Shown here piece by piece: positions 1 to 9,368 of a DNA stretch of 64,000 nucleotides. Made by a program: the position numbers and the translations under genes. This DNA is from Shewanella sp. Arc9-LZ (GTDB lineage: Bacteria; Pseudomonadota; Gammaproteobacteria; Enterobacterales; Shewanellaceae): NCBI RefSeq assembly GCF_010092445.1, contig NZ_CP048031.1:4464001-4528000 (forward strand), written 5' to 3'. Below the pieces are notes generated by a model, which searched no databases, was not told the origin of the DNA, and saw only the letters and a list, made by a program, of their open reading frames with translations. How positions within the stretch are numbered: position 1 is the stretch's first letter; each line of letters begins with the position of its first letter.

Positions 1-1
1 A

Positions 2-1882
2 AGAACTTTCCGCGAACTCGGCCTGTCTGAGTCTTTGTTGCGTTCGCTTGACGAGTTAGGTTATGAAAACCCAACTCCTATTCAAGCTGCTAGTATCGAC
101 CCGCTTATGGCTGGTAAAGATATTATCGGTCAAGCACAAACCGGTACCGGTAAAACAGGCGCGTTTGCCCTGCCTTTACTAAACAAAATCGACATGAAAA
201 TCAATGCTCCACAGATTTTAGTGTTAGCACCAACCCGCGAATTAGCGGTTCAAGTTGCCGAAGCATTTGGTAGTTATGCCAAATTCATGAAAGGCTTCCA
301 CGTACTACCGATTTACGGTGGTCAAAGCATGCAACAACAATTAAACGCCCTTAAGCGTGGACCACAAGTGATTGTAGGTACTCCTGGTCGTGTAATGGAT
401 CACATGCGTCGTGGCACATTAAAGCTAGATAATCTAAAAGCCTTAGTATTAGACGAAGCCGATGAAATGCTAAAAATGGGCTTCATCGATGATATCGAAT
501 GGGTATTAGAGCACAAGCCTACTGACAGCCAACTTGCATTATTCTCTGCCACTATGCCTGAGCAAATTAAGCGCGTTGCAGCTAAGCACTTAACAAACCC
601 AGTGAACATCAGCATAGCGTCTAGCCAGACAACTGTTGAGTCTATCGACCAACGTTATGTGCAAGTATCACAACACAATAAACTAGAAGCGTTAGTACGT
701 GTTTTAGAAGTTGAAAATACTGAAGGTATTATCATCTTCGTTCGTACCCGTAACAGCTGTGTTGAATTAGCAGAAAAATTAGAAGCCCGTGGTTATGCTT
801 CATCTCCATTACATGGTGACATGAATCAACAAGCTCGTGAGCGTGCTGTTGAGCAGCTTAAGCGCGGCAAGTTAGACATTTTAATCGCGACTGACGTTGC
901 GGCACGTGGTCTTGACGTTGAACGTATTGGACACGTAGTAAACTACGATATTCCTTATGATTCAGAAGCCTATGTTCACCGTATCGGTCGTACAGGTCGT
1001 GCTGGTCGTACTGGTATGGCAATCCTATTTGTAACCAATCGTGAAATGCGTATGTTACGCACTATCGAACGCGCTACAAACAGCCGTATTTCGCCAATGA
1101 AAGTGCCTAGCCCTGAATCAGTTGCAGAGCGTCGTTTGTCTCGTTTAGGCGAGCAAATCCAAGAAACCATTAACGGTGACTTAGATTTCATGAAAAACGC
1201 TGTAGCTGAATTATGTCAACAGCTTGAAGTTGATACCGATTTACTGGCTGCTGCATTGTTACAACAAGTACAGCAAGAGCGTCCACTACAGTTACCAACG
1301 ATTACCGAACGTCAACGTGATTCACGTGACGAACGTAGTGATCGTGGTAGTGACCGTGGTGATCGCAATAGTAGCAGCGACCGTCCACGTCGTGAACGCA
1401 GTGACCGTGGCGAGCGTAGTAGCCGTCCAGCACCAAATAGCTTTGGCGATGCAGAAGGCTTAAAAGATAACCCAGACGTTAAAATGAATCGTTATGTTAT
1501 CGATGTAGGTCGTGAAAATGGTGTTGGTGTAGGTAACATCGTTGGCGCTATTGCTAACGAAGCAAACATCGATAGCCGTTTCATTGGTCAAATCCAATTG
1601 TTTGATCAAGTCACAACGGTTGATTTACCAGACGGAATGCCTAAAGACATCCTTTCGCACCTAAGAAAAGTGCGTGTGTGTGGTCGTCCTTTAAACATTC
1701 GTGAAGCAGGTGATGAAGTGTTTGCTGACACGACTCGCGGCGCAGGCGCTCCACGTCGTCCACGTAGTGATCGTGCTCGTAGTGACCGTCCACGTACTGA
1801 TCGCCCAGCGGGTGATCGTCCGGCTAGTGACCGCCCTGCAAGTGCAGAGCGTCGTCCACGTAAGCCACGTGACAACGGTTAA
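2..1882 (+). CDS. deaD: DEAD-box ATP-dependent RNA helicase DeaD/CsdA (5' end cut by window)
   Basis: The frame is open to the left edge, so the true start lies outside the window; an internal TTG at 35 is not the start, because the residues before it (TFRELGLSESLL) fit the family N-terminus. Visible helicase motifs are the Q motif (NPTPIQ), Walker A AQTGTGKT, PTRELA, DEAD, SAT, and HRIGRTGR. A DbpA-type RNA-binding domain follows at about residues 480-560. It is flanked by Arg/Asp/Ser-rich tracts (SDRGSDRGDR near 450 and repeated SDRP near 580-600). The family unwinds structured RNA in ribosome assembly and mRNA turnover, especially in the cold. The gene ends 20 bases before a strong terminator and appears monocistronic downstream. 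Confidence 0.95.
   Translation, partial: RTFRELGLSESLLRSLDELGYENPTPIQAASIDPLMAGKDIIGQAQTGTGKTGAFALPLLNKIDMKINAPQILVLAPTRELAVQVAEAFGSYAKFMKGFHVLPIYGGQSMQQQLNALKRGPQVIVGTPGRVMDHMRRGTLKLDNLKALVLDEADEMLKMGFIDDIEWVLEHKPTDSQLALFSATMPEQIKRVAAKHLTNPVNISIASSQTTVESIDQRYVQVSQHNKLEALVRVLEVENTEGIIIFVRTRNSCVELAEKLEARGYASSPLHGDMNQQARERAVEQLKRGKLDILIATDVAARGLDVERIGHVVNYDIPYDSEAYVHRIGRTGRAGRTGMAILFVTNREMRMLRTIERATNSRISPMKVPSPESVAERRLSRLGEQIQETINGDLDFMKNAVAELCQQLEVDTDLLAAALLQQVQQERPLQLPTITERQRDSRDERSDRGSDRGDRNSSSDRPRRERSDRGERSSRPAPNSFGDAEGLKDNPDVKMNRYVIDVGRENGVGVGNIVGAIANEANIDSRFIGQIQLFDQVTTVDLPDGMPKDILSHLRKVRVCGRPLNIREAGDEVFADTTRGAGAPRRPRSDRARSDRPRTDRPAGDRPASDRPASAERRPRKPRDNG
1326..1430 (+). repeat. imperfect Arg-Asp-Ser codon repeats inside deaD (first tract)
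   Basis: Repeated CGT/GAC/AGT-type codons encode SDRG/DERSDRG units between the helicase core and the RNA-binding domain. A second similar tract (SDRP/TDRP units) lies at about 1745-1860. Such RD/RG-rich tails are common in DeaD homologues and probably bind RNA. The repeat is imperfect at base level. Confidence 0.6.
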
Positions 1883-1902
1883 TCATTCAGTTGAATGACA
1901 CA

Positions 1903-1930
1903 AAAAATGGAGCCTAAGGGCTCCATTTTT
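1903..1930 (+). terminator. intrinsic terminator of deaD
   Basis: A 12-bp perfect stem (1903-1914 with 1919-1930) has a 4-base loop TAAG and runs into a T tract, 20 bases after the deaD stop codon. The A-rich left arm means it could also act on transcripts from the other strand. Confidence 0.9.
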
Positions 1931-2065
1931 GTTTTCCGCTTTTGGTTAAACCAATTCTTTATAAGCTAAAAATGATAAAACCAATTAACACTAATTAATT
2001 TGGTTACTGCAAGAATGTAGGTAATATTATCATTCTCGAATGAATTAACCCGATAGGTAATCTAC

Positions 2066-2227
2066 ATGGATTTTTTACTCGTCGTTGCACAAATATTTGG
2101 CTCGCCATTCCTTGACGCTACAAAATCAGCTAAACAAGATAAAACCTTATTGTGGATGATGATAATTGGCGGCACACTATTTAGCGCATTTGGCTTAACG
2201 CTCTATTACCTTGCGCAACATAGTTAA
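2066..2227 (+). CDS. small putative membrane protein, 53 aa
   Basis: ATG at 2066 opens a 53-residue frame ending in TAA. The N-terminus (MDFLLVVAQIFGSP) is hydrophobic and is followed by a short basic/polar loop (KSAKQDK). A second hydrophobic stretch follows (LLWMMIIGGTLFSAFGLTLYY). This is the pattern of a two-helix small membrane protein. A weak purine-rich AGGTAA lies about 6 bases upstream. It sits between the deaD terminator and the convergent EamA permease gene. I do not recognise a family. It could be a chance reading frame, but the clean hydrophobic pattern and start context make a real small gene plausible. Confidence 0.5.
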   Translation: MDFLLVVAQIFGSPFLDATKSAKQDKTLLWMMIIGGTLFSAFGLTLYYLAQHS

Positions 2228-2241
2228 TGCCTAGCGACTAT

Positions 2242-3210
2242 TTACAATACAGTCCTGAACGCTTTGGCCTGCTTACGCTTTTGATACAAGGGGACAATTT
2301 GCACGGCAAACACCGAACACACAATCATAACGATGCCAGCAAATGACAACACATCAATATCGGCACCGGCAAATACCCCGCTCCACCAACCAAGATTGAC
2401 CACTACTTCTGTCGCAGTAAAACTCAATACCGGTGTTAATGCCAACATGGCACTGACTTGTGCCGTGGGCCAATATTGCATTGCTTGACCAAAACAGCCA
2501 TACGCAATCAAAGTATTGGCGCCGCAAAAAAGTACTATCCACCATTGATCGAGCGTCATCGCTTCAAACTGACTAAAGTCACTAAATGGCGCCATAAGCA
2601 CAATGCCTAATGCGTAAATAAATAACAGTACATTACTGGGTGACAGTCGTTGGCTCACCGACTTTTGTAACAAAGCATAGCTGGTCCACGACATCACCGA
2701 AAACTGCACAATCATAATCCCAACCAACACTTGATGATCACTTGCTTGATTTAAATCGAGCTGCGGATGGAAAAACATCAGCATGCCCAGTCCAAGCGTG
2801 GCAAAACAACTTAACTGAAATGCATTAAAACGCTCTTTGAAAAACAACACCCCACCAAATGCCAAGAAAAAAGGCGCAGTTTGGAAGTTAAGCTGTGCAG
2901 TGCCTGGAGCTAGATATCCCAACGAATAAACAAACGACACGTAATTGCACATCAACAGCACGCCAGCGAGCACCAATTTCAACCATACTAATGAAGGTAA
3001 ACCGACAAATTGACGTAATGCACCTAAGCGCCATTGAATTAATAAGGTCACGACTAACGCCATGACAAACCGAAACCAGGTCAGAGTAACTGGTGTAATG
3101 AATCCACCTGATAGCTTTAATGCTATAGGCAAAATACCCCAGAAAAAGACTGCTATAGAAACAAATATCAGTCCTAAACGGGCATTCGCGCTTTCTTGTT
3201 CACTGTTCAC
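2242..3210 (-). CDS. EamA/DMT-family inner-membrane transporter
   Basis: The protein has 322 residues with about ten hydrophobic segments in two EamA halves (roughly 12-145 and 165-305), typical of drug/metabolite transporters such as RhaT/RarD-type permeases. The start used is GTG at 3210 (MNSEQES), with only a weak GGAT upstream. A slightly later start would not remove a transmembrane helix. The gene is divergent from purC, with about 207 bases between them, and convergent with the small ORF at 2066. The substrate cannot be read from the sequence. Confidence 0.85.
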   Translation of the reverse strand: MNSEQESANARLGLIFVSIAVFFWGILPIALKLSGGFITPVTLTWFRFVMALVVTLLIQWRLGALRQFVGLPSLVWLKLVLAGVLLMCNYVSFVYSLGYLAPGTAQLNFQTAPFFLAFGGVLFFKERFNAFQLSCFATLGLGMLMFFHPQLDLNQASDHQVLVGIMIVQFSVMSWTSYALLQKSVSQRLSPSNVLLFIYALGIVLMAPFSDFSQFEAMTLDQWWIVLFCGANTLIAYGCFGQAMQYWPTAQVSAMLALTPVLSFTATEVVVNLGWWSGVFAGADIDVLSFAGIVMIVCSVFAVQIVPLYQKRKQAKAFRTVL

Positions 3211-3343
3211 GTTGGTTTATCCATCACATCATTAAGGCGTGAATTCTGCCTGAATAACCCAATAAAGTCTTTATCAAGAAAGGCTAACCTTACCCTTGAT
3301 TGTTCGCATAACAAAAAAGCCTATTTCAACCCCTCCTTTTATC

Positions 3344-3359
3344 GTGCAAACGCATCTAT
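3344..3359 (+). promoter_or_regulatory. possible PurR-like half operator upstream of purC
   Basis: The bases GCAAACG match the left half of the PurR operator (ACGCAAACGTTTNCGT), but the right half is poor. The site is about 60 bases upstream of the purC start, where a purine repressor site would be expected. It rests on a half-match only. Confidence 0.25.
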
Positions 3360-3417
3360 TACAGGTAAAATAACCGCCATAAAAACCTATGTACCCTACT
3401 ACCTAAGGAACACTCGC

Positions 3418-4521
3418 ATGAATCTTGCCGATTCCGTTCTTGCCGTGAACAATGATTTACCTATCCGTACCGACAAGCCTGTCCACAGTGGCAAAGTACG
3501 CAGTGTTTACTGGTTAACCGACACAGACAGTCGCCGCTTAATCCGCGACAAAGGTTACGATGTACCTGAAGATACTCCGCTAGCAATTATGGTGATCAGC
3601 GACAGGATCTCGGCGTTCGATTGTATTTTTCATGGCGATGGTAACTTGCAGGGTATTCCAGGTAAAGGCGCTGCACTGAATGCGATTTCAAATCATTGGT
3701 TTGGTTTATTCGCCGAAAATGGTTTAGCTGACAGCCACATTCTAGATATTCCGCACCCTTTTGTATGGATAGTGCAAAAAGCTCGCCCAATTAAAGTCGA
3801 AGCGATTTGTCGCCAATACATTACCGGCTCAATGTGGCGTGCTTATTCAAAAGGCGAACGGGTATTTTGTGGTATCACCTTGCCAGAAGGGTTAAGCAAA
3901 GATCAAAAACTGCCAGAGTTACTGATCACCCCGTCAACCAAAGGTATTTTAACCGGCATTCCGGGCGTGCCTGCGCAAGATGACGTTAACATTAGCCGTA
4001 GCGATATTGAAGCTAACTACCAAGCCTTTGGATTTGAAAAACCACAAGATATCGACTTGTATGAAACCTTGTTAAAGCAAGGCTTTAAAGTAATTTCAGA
4101 TGCGCTAGCAAAGCTTGATCAAGTGTTTGTCGATACTAAATTTGAGTTTGGCTACGTCAATGACAAAAATGGTCAATCAAAACTGATTTACATGGATGAA
4201 GTCGGCACACCAGACTCATCACGTATTTGGGACGGTGCCGCTTATCGCGATGGTAAGATTGTTGAAAATTCAAAAGAAGGTTTTCGTCAGTTCTTGTTAA
4301 ACCATTTCGACGATGCCGATATTTTGTTAAACAAAGACAGAATGCCAGAGCGTGAAGCACTTGCTCGTGACAACGACTTACCATTAGACGCGATGATGAA
4401 TGTATCGCGAACTTATATTGGTGTTGCAGAAAAAGTCACTGGTTCAGGTATTCCATTACCAGCCAACCCAAAAGCGGACATTATTAAAGTGCTACGTGAG
4501 CAGTATGATTTGATCGTGTAA
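3418..4521 (+). CDS. purC: phosphoribosylaminoimidazole-succinocarboxamide synthase (SAICAR synthetase)
   Basis: A 367-residue enzyme that joins CAIR and aspartate with ATP to give SAICAR in de novo purine synthesis. Recognisable elements are the N-terminal [12 protein letters not shown] (nucleotide-binding strand), [29 protein letters not shown] and [14 protein letters not shown], the conserved SAICAR synthetase core. It is the longer form (about 365 aa), not the 237-aa E. coli type. The frame is open further upstream to 3196, but those residues are unlike the family and would overlap the divergent EamA gene. ATG 3418 is preceded by AAGGA about 9 bases away and gives the expected N-terminus. 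The gene ends in a bidirectional terminator. Confidence 0.95.
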   Translation: MNLADSVLAVNNDLPIRTDKPVHSGKVRSVYWLTDTDSRRLIRDKGYDVPEDTPLAIMVISDRISAFDCIFHGDGNLQGIPGKGAALNAISNHWFGLFAENGLADSHILDIPHPFVWIVQKARPIKVEAICRQYITGSMWRAYSKGERVFCGITLPEGLSKDQKLPELLITPSTKGILTGIPGVPAQDDVNISRSDIEANYQAFGFEKPQDIDLYETLLKQGFKVISDALAKLDQVFVDTKFEFGYVNDKNGQSKLIYMDEVGTPDSSRIWDGAAYRDGKIVENSKEGFRQFLLNHFDDADILLNKDRMPEREALARDNDLPLDAMMNVSRTYIGVAEKVTGSGIPLPANPKADIIKVLREQYDLIV

Positions 4522-4540
4522 CGTTCACTCTATATTCAAA

Positions 4541-4570
4541 AAAAAGGATGACTTAACAGTCATCCTTTTT
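4541..4570. terminator. bidirectional terminator between purC and exeM
   Basis: A 13-bp perfect stem (4541-4553 with 4558-4570) around a 4-base loop is flanked by A tracts on the left and T tracts on the right. It can terminate both purC (plus) and the convergent exeM (minus). Confidence 0.9.
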
Positions 4571-4597
4571 TATTAGTGCTTGAGCAGTTAACAATAA

Positions 4598-7213
4598 TTA
4601 ACTGCGACGGCGTAAGCCTAGAGCACCTAATAACATCAATGCAAAGTAACCTAAACTACCACCATCACTGTCTTGAACAGGCTCTGGTGTTGGCGTAGGA
4701 GTTGGCGTTACTGGCGCAGGATAGCTTAATGCAATAATCACTGGATCATGGTCTGAAGCTGAGAATGGACTTTCAGTTTTAACCAGATCTCCGGTGTACT
4801 TGCTACCATATTCAAACAGGTTAGATTCAACTGAGTTAATGTGCCAGTCGTCAATACCGACCAACTTAGCCGCTAAACTCTCATTGGCTAAAGCATGGTC
4901 TAAATTACCTAATTCACCACTGTAACTATATGAATAAGTGGCTGCGCCATGTGCTTGAGTGTTTAAGTTAATTAAACCATAACCTTTATCTATCACGCTG
5001 CCTTCACGCTCGTACACTTTACCGTTTAAGGTAGTCCACGATGCAGTGCGGATAACATGATCTGTAGTTGAGGCATTGTAATCAGTTAATACTGCTACCG
5101 GATCTTCTTTGCCGTAGGCATTTAAATCACCAATAACCAGTACATCACCAGCAACATCTTTTAGTGACTCACCGAGTACTTTGGCTGCTGATACACGGAA
5201 TGCATTACACTTTCCTTGCAAGTCTGCTGGCTCAGCGTTTTCGTTAAATTCGGCCCAGTCTTCAATACAGCCTGAACCTTTCGATTTTAAGTGGTTAACC
5301 ACAACAGTTAACTTTTCATCGTTAATGCTAAAGGTTTGCACTAAGCTATGACGTTGGAACTTTTCATAACTCGGGCTTTGCTCAACAACGCCATCTTTCT
5401 CACGGGTTTGCGCACCTTCTGCAGCATGTTGTTCTGGCGTCGCAATCACTTTTGCCGCGCCGTCTAATGTAATACGGGCTGGGCGATATAACATGCCAAC
5501 TGTAATCGCATCACTGCCGATGAATTTGTCTTCATACTTATCAGCATCTTCAATTTCAACAAAGCGATACGCTTGATCATCAGTTAATTCTGCGTTCAAT
5601 GCATCTACAAGGTTTTGAATGGCACTTAACTCGCCAAAGCCATTGTTAGCGATTTCCATTAAGCCCACAACATCAGCATTCATGGCGACAAGCGCATTCA
5701 CTATTTTAGTACGCTGCAACACCATTTCTTCTTCGATTAATGCACCACGATTGCTGTTTGATGGATTAGCATCACCGCCAACAACGTCATTAAAGAAGTT
5801 CAACACGTTAAAGCTCGCTACGCGAATGTCGCCCATATCTGCCACTGTAGGCGCATCGGTACGATCGTTTACACGGATAAAATCGCCAGCAGTAATTATG
5901 TTGGTCGGTAAAATACGGAATGCGTTGTAGCTATAACCGATCACACCTTCAAGGTTAGTCAATTGATCGCCAACACGAATGTAACCCGTTTCTGCGTTAA
6001 ACTCTGGGAAATAAGGTACTTCACCATCTTTCGCTTTGAAATCAGATTCAACAAATAACTGGTTCACCGCGTTAGCTTGAGCCAGTGCAATAGAATCTGC
6101 TGAGTTTGGCTCAAATACTTGAGTTGGTTTCATTAATGGCGCTTTATGTGACAACACCATATTGTTACGACGTCCGTCATAATCGTAGCTAAAGGTACGG
6201 GTGATTTTCATCTCACTACCCGCATCTAATACTACTTTCATGCCTTCAACACGCTCTAATGCTTGCGTTAGGGTTTCGCCATCGGCAACATAAAATGCAC
6301 TGGCTAGAGGCACTTCACCTAATGCGCCAACTTCAATTTTTTGATCGTCCTTAAGGTTAATCTGAGTCGAGCCGTAATACTCGTTTACCTTACCTTGCAC
6401 ACACACTTCAGTGCCTGGCTGAATAGTGTCTGGTGCAGCTTCGTTCAAGTAGACGAAAATGCCGTCTGAAGTATAAGGTGAGTTGTCACCTTGCATGTCT
6501 TGAATAAAGAAACCTTTGTATAAACTGTCGCTTCTAGAAGTAACAATCCCTTTTATGGTCACTTCATTAGCCGATTCATAACTACCATCGGCAATTAATG
6601 GACTAGAGTCACCTGCACCTTGCACATCATAAATGTTGGTCAGTGTCGCCCCATTACAGGTAAATACTGTTGGTTCTGGTGTAACAGCAGCATCAAGCGA
6701 GCCCAAACCACTAAAGGTGTCTTTATCTAATGTGGCCCATTGGCTAGCATCATAAGTGGTGCTGGCGGTTAAGGCATCTAATTTACGCTGGAATGTGGTG
6801 TCAAACCCCCAACCTGTTGGTGTTGGAATGTCACCAACAACATCAACCAACACACCGTCTTTTAATAGGCCGACAGCATCGCCACCATTAAAGTATAAGT
6901 TACCGGTCATCGAGTCGGTTGAGGCTGGCAAGGTAATCGCTGCACTTGAATGCAAAATGACTTTGACACTTTTAGCGGCAATAGTGTCAGTTAATTCCAC
7001 CATATCAAGCGCTGCAGAGTCACCGTCTTTGTAACGTACTAATTTGTAGCCTGTTAAATCAATTGCAACGTCACTGTTGTTATACAGTTCAATCGCTTTG
7101 TTGTTTGAACTACCTTCAACGTATTCACTAATTAACACCTCTGCATTTGCCATTATCGGCATTGCAGCGGCTACTGCGAGTGAAACCGCCGTTAGTTTAG
7201 TCAGTCCTTTCAT
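4598..7213 (-). CDS. exeM: extracellular nuclease ExeM/NucH with lamin-tail domain and GlyGly-CTERM anchor
   Basis: The protein has 871 residues with a Sec signal peptide (MKGLTKLTAVSLAVAAAMPIMANA). A lamin-tail-like domain follows (about 24-150), then an OB-like middle region, then an endonuclease/exonuclease/phosphatase domain (about 460-840). The catalytic signatures are visible: ASFNVLNFF, GLMEIANNG, NHLKSKG, GDLNAYG, LDHAL and SDHDPV. After a Thr-Pro linker the C-terminus reads GGSLGYFALMLLGALGLRRR, a GlyGly-CTERM sorting tail, which in this family is processed by rhombosortase and linked to type II secretion. The likely role is degradation of extracellular DNA for nutrients or biofilm turnover. 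The start has GGGG 7 bases upstream. The gene stands alone, between two terminator/intergenic regions. Confidence 0.93.
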   Translation of the reverse strand: MKGLTKLTAVSLAVAAAMPIMANAEVLISEYVEGSSNNKAIELYNNSDVAIDLTGYKLVRYKDGDSAALDMVELTDTIAAKSVKVILHSSAAITLPASTDSMTGNLYFNGGDAVGLLKDGVLVDVVGDIPTPTGWGFDTTFQRKLDALTASTTYDASQWATLDKDTFSGLGSLDAAVTPEPTVFTCNGATLTNIYDVQGAGDSSPLIADGSYESANEVTIKGIVTSRSDSLYKGFFIQDMQGDNSPYTSDGIFVYLNEAAPDTIQPGTEVCVQGKVNEYYGSTQINLKDDQKIEVGALGEVPLASAFYVADGETLTQALERVEGMKVVLDAGSEMKITRTFSYDYDGRRNNMVLSHKAPLMKPTQVFEPNSADSIALAQANAVNQLFVESDFKAKDGEVPYFPEFNAETGYIRVGDQLTNLEGVIGYSYNAFRILPTNIITAGDFIRVNDRTDAPTVADMGDIRVASFNVLNFFNDVVGGDANPSNSNRGALIEEEMVLQRTKIVNALVAMNADVVGLMEIANNGFGELSAIQNLVDALNAELTDDQAYRFVEIEDADKYEDKFIGSDAITVGMLYRPARITLDGAAKVIATPEQHAAEGAQTREKDGVVEQSPSYEKFQRHSLVQTFSINDEKLTVVVNHLKSKGSGCIEDWAEFNENAEPADLQGKCNAFRVSAAKVLGESLKDVAGDVLVIGDLNAYGKEDPVAVLTDYNASTTDHVIRTASWTTLNGKVYEREGSVIDKGYGLINLNTQAHGAATYSYSYSGELGNLDHALANESLAAKLVGIDDWHINSVESNLFEYGSKYTGDLVKTESPFSASDHDPVIIALSYPAPVTPTPTPTPEPVQDSDGGSLGYFALMLLGALGLRRRS

Positions 7214-7792
7214 TTTTTAACCCCATATTTTGTAATATAAATGCTATTTTTTTGTAATATGCGGGGCGATTGTCCCAAAGTTTGTTTACAGAAAAAAGAA
7301 CATTGATCACATTAATGGGGTAAACAAATTTACTATCTGATTGATTATCAAGTAATTTTGTTTTAATTAGAAAACGATGATAAATAAAATCAAAAATACC
7401 TCAACTAAAACAACATTTAGCGTAAAAACAAGCGTTGACGGGGTGGTTGTTAAAAAATATAGATTTTGTAACACTTATTGTTCAAAAAAATAAAAAAATG
7501 ACAACATACTGTTTGATATTTTAATTCATGTCATGAAATCATCTTGAAAATGTAAGGTTTTTACCCGATTATTACGCTAACATTGACCACCAACACTCGT
7601 GGTATGTTGAATACACCATGAATAAAAACCAATAAATCACTTAAGGTATGTGAGTTATTGTCGATATTGATCATGACTCGATGTCATGTTGGTCACAACA
7701 AAATATTATTAAGCTGACTATTTAATATCAATATACTAAAAGCTCATCTAGTATTTGAATTTATTATCTTTACCGGTTTAGGTGCTCAAACC
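7214..7792. other. 579-bp AT-rich intergenic region between divergent exeM and chemotaxis gene
   Basis: No convincing gene is present. It should hold the promoters of exeM (minus) and the chemotaxis gene (plus). Two short inverted repeats stand out: TTCATG-T-CATGAA at 7525-7537 and CATGAC-N5-GTCATG at 7672-7688. They share the ATGTCATG/CATGAC theme and could be operator sites, but no regulator is assignable. Confidence 0.4.
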
Positions 7793-9232
7793 ATGAAACA
7801 AGTTGATTTCAGAAATATCGATAAACTTTTCATCAAAATGTCCATTAACGATAAGTTCTGGGCTATTTTCGGACTGTTCCTGATTATTTTATCTAGTGTA
7901 TCGATTAGTAGTTACGTTAATAAAATTGAAAATATAGAACAGCAATCATTACTGGTTTTAGAGCAAAAAACAGCAGCTATGGTTCAAGCACTTGATGCCA
8001 CGAGCCAACTAGAACAAGCTTCAACATTAGGTTTACAAGTCTCAGGACGTTCACAAACAAGTTCACGCCAACGAGATACTATTACTGCCGTTTATGCATT
8101 AGATGGCCAATATTATACCCTGAGCGAATCTGTTTCTGGACAAGAAGCCAGCGCAAAACAAGCTGCTTTGATATCACTGTTAATGTCATTTTTATGGGTA
8201 TTGCCTTTTGTAGTAGTGATTTATTGGACGGCCACGTTCCTTGGCGGTGCACTTTGGGTGTTATGGGATACCACGGAAAAAATTGCTAAAGGTGATTTAA
8301 CCTCTCGTTTAGGCTTCCATCCTGGTCGTGATGAATTTGGCACCATTGGTTGCGCACTTGATAAAGCCATGGACACATTAACCGATCTCGTTGTCGCGGT
8401 GAAGAAAAGTGCCGATACATTGCAAACAACCTCGAGCTCATTCGCCAATGAAGCAGTGCAAAGCGCTGAACAAATTGATTTACAATATGCTTCACTTGAC
8501 TCGGTTGCTACAGCGATGGAAGAAATGACGGCATCAGCTGCTGAAGTCTCTAATATCGCTCGAAATTCAACTCAACGTGTTGAACAAGATTCAGAGTATA
8601 CGCGTCAGAGTTATGACCGAGCTAAGCGTGCGATTAATGAAATTAAGCAGTTATCGACCTACATTGAACAAACATCAAACTCGGTCAATACCCTAAAAAT
8701 TAATGCGACCAATATTAATGAAGTGATCACCACCATTAATGCTATTTCAGATCAAACCAACTTACTGGCATTAAACGCAGCAATTGAAGCGGCACGTGCA
8801 GGTGAAATGGGCCGTGGTTTTGCGGTGGTTGCCGACGAAGTAAGAACCCTTGCGGGTCGTACTCAAGCTGCGACGGTTGAAATTCATAAAATGATTGAAT
8901 TACTGCAAAGTGAAACACTCAATATTGACAGCATTACTCAAGATACTGTCAAACAAGCACAAACCAGTAGCGATCTAATTACTAATATTGGAACCGATAT
9001 TAATGCCATTTCTGAATCTGCGAATTCAATTATGGACATGAGTTTCCAAATTTCTACATCGTCAGAAGAACAAAGTGCAGTGGCCAATGACATTGCAAAA
9101 GAGCTGACGGACATAAGACAGAAATCAAATATTATTAGAGGCTTATCGCAACAGTCTTCAAGTGGTGTTAAAGACCTAGCAAAAGCATCAGCTGATTTGG
9201 GTAAAATTCTAAGTCGATACCGTACTAATTAA
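7793..9232 (+). CDS. methyl-accepting chemotaxis protein
   Basis: The protein has 479 residues with two transmembrane segments (about 25-46 and 122-150). Only about 75 residues lie between them in the periplasm, so there is no full-size sensor domain. A HAMP region follows (about 150-205), then the coiled-coil signalling domain. The hairpin tip is clear at about 318-365 ([20 protein letters not shown] and [12 protein letters not shown]), the CheA/CheW contact site. ATG 7793 has AGGTG 8 bases upstream. The gene is followed by a strong terminator. The ligand is unknown, and the short periplasmic part suggests sensing within the membrane or through a partner protein. Confidence 0.92.
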   Translation: MKQVDFRNIDKLFIKMSINDKFWAIFGLFLIILSSVSISSYVNKIENIEQQSLLVLEQKTAAMVQALDATSQLEQASTLGLQVSGRSQTSSRQRDTITAVYALDGQYYTLSESVSGQEASAKQAALISLLMSFLWVLPFVVVIYWTATFLGGALWVLWDTTEKIAKGDLTSRLGFHPGRDEFGTIGCALDKAMDTLTDLVVAVKKSADTLQTTSSSFANEAVQSAEQIDLQYASLDSVATAMEEMTASAAEVSNIARNSTQRVEQDSEYTRQSYDRAKRAINEIKQLSTYIEQTSNSVNTLKINATNINEVITTINAISDQTNLLALNAAIEAARAGEMGRGFAVVADEVRTLAGRTQAATVEIHKMIELLQSETLNIDSITQDTVKQAQTSSDLITNIGTDINAISESANSIMDMSFQISTSSEEQSAVANDIAKELTDIRQKSNIIRGLSQQSSSGVKDLAKASADLGKILSRYRTN

Positions 9233-9291
9233 TCTCAGCTCAGATTATAACTTATTAGCTTGTATGTTTATTTGAATATAAGCGCTAAATG

Positions 9292-9320
9292 AAAAGCCGA
9301 TATCGATGATATCGGCTTTT
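9292..9320. terminator. bidirectional terminator between chemotaxis gene and DUF4397 lipoprotein gene
   Basis: A 13-bp perfect stem (9292-9304 with 9308-9320) has a 3-base loop and a T tract. It lies between two convergent genes. Confidence 0.9.
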
Positions 9321-9368
9321 TTATGTTTAATAAGCAGTGGCTTAACTCACGGTTAATTCAACTTAATA

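Noticed and set aside
1606..1875. Antisense Arg-rich frame over the deaD tail
   Set aside because: It is the mirror of the RD-repeat codons on the other strand, with no start context or family pattern.
3196..3417. Upstream extension of the purC frame
   Set aside because: The extra residues do not resemble SAICAR synthetase and overlap the divergent EamA gene; ATG 3418 has a ribosome-binding site and the family start.
7281..7310. Possible CRP-type half site upstream of exeM (TGTGATCAAT)
   Set aside because: Only one half site fits; without the second half it cannot be supported.
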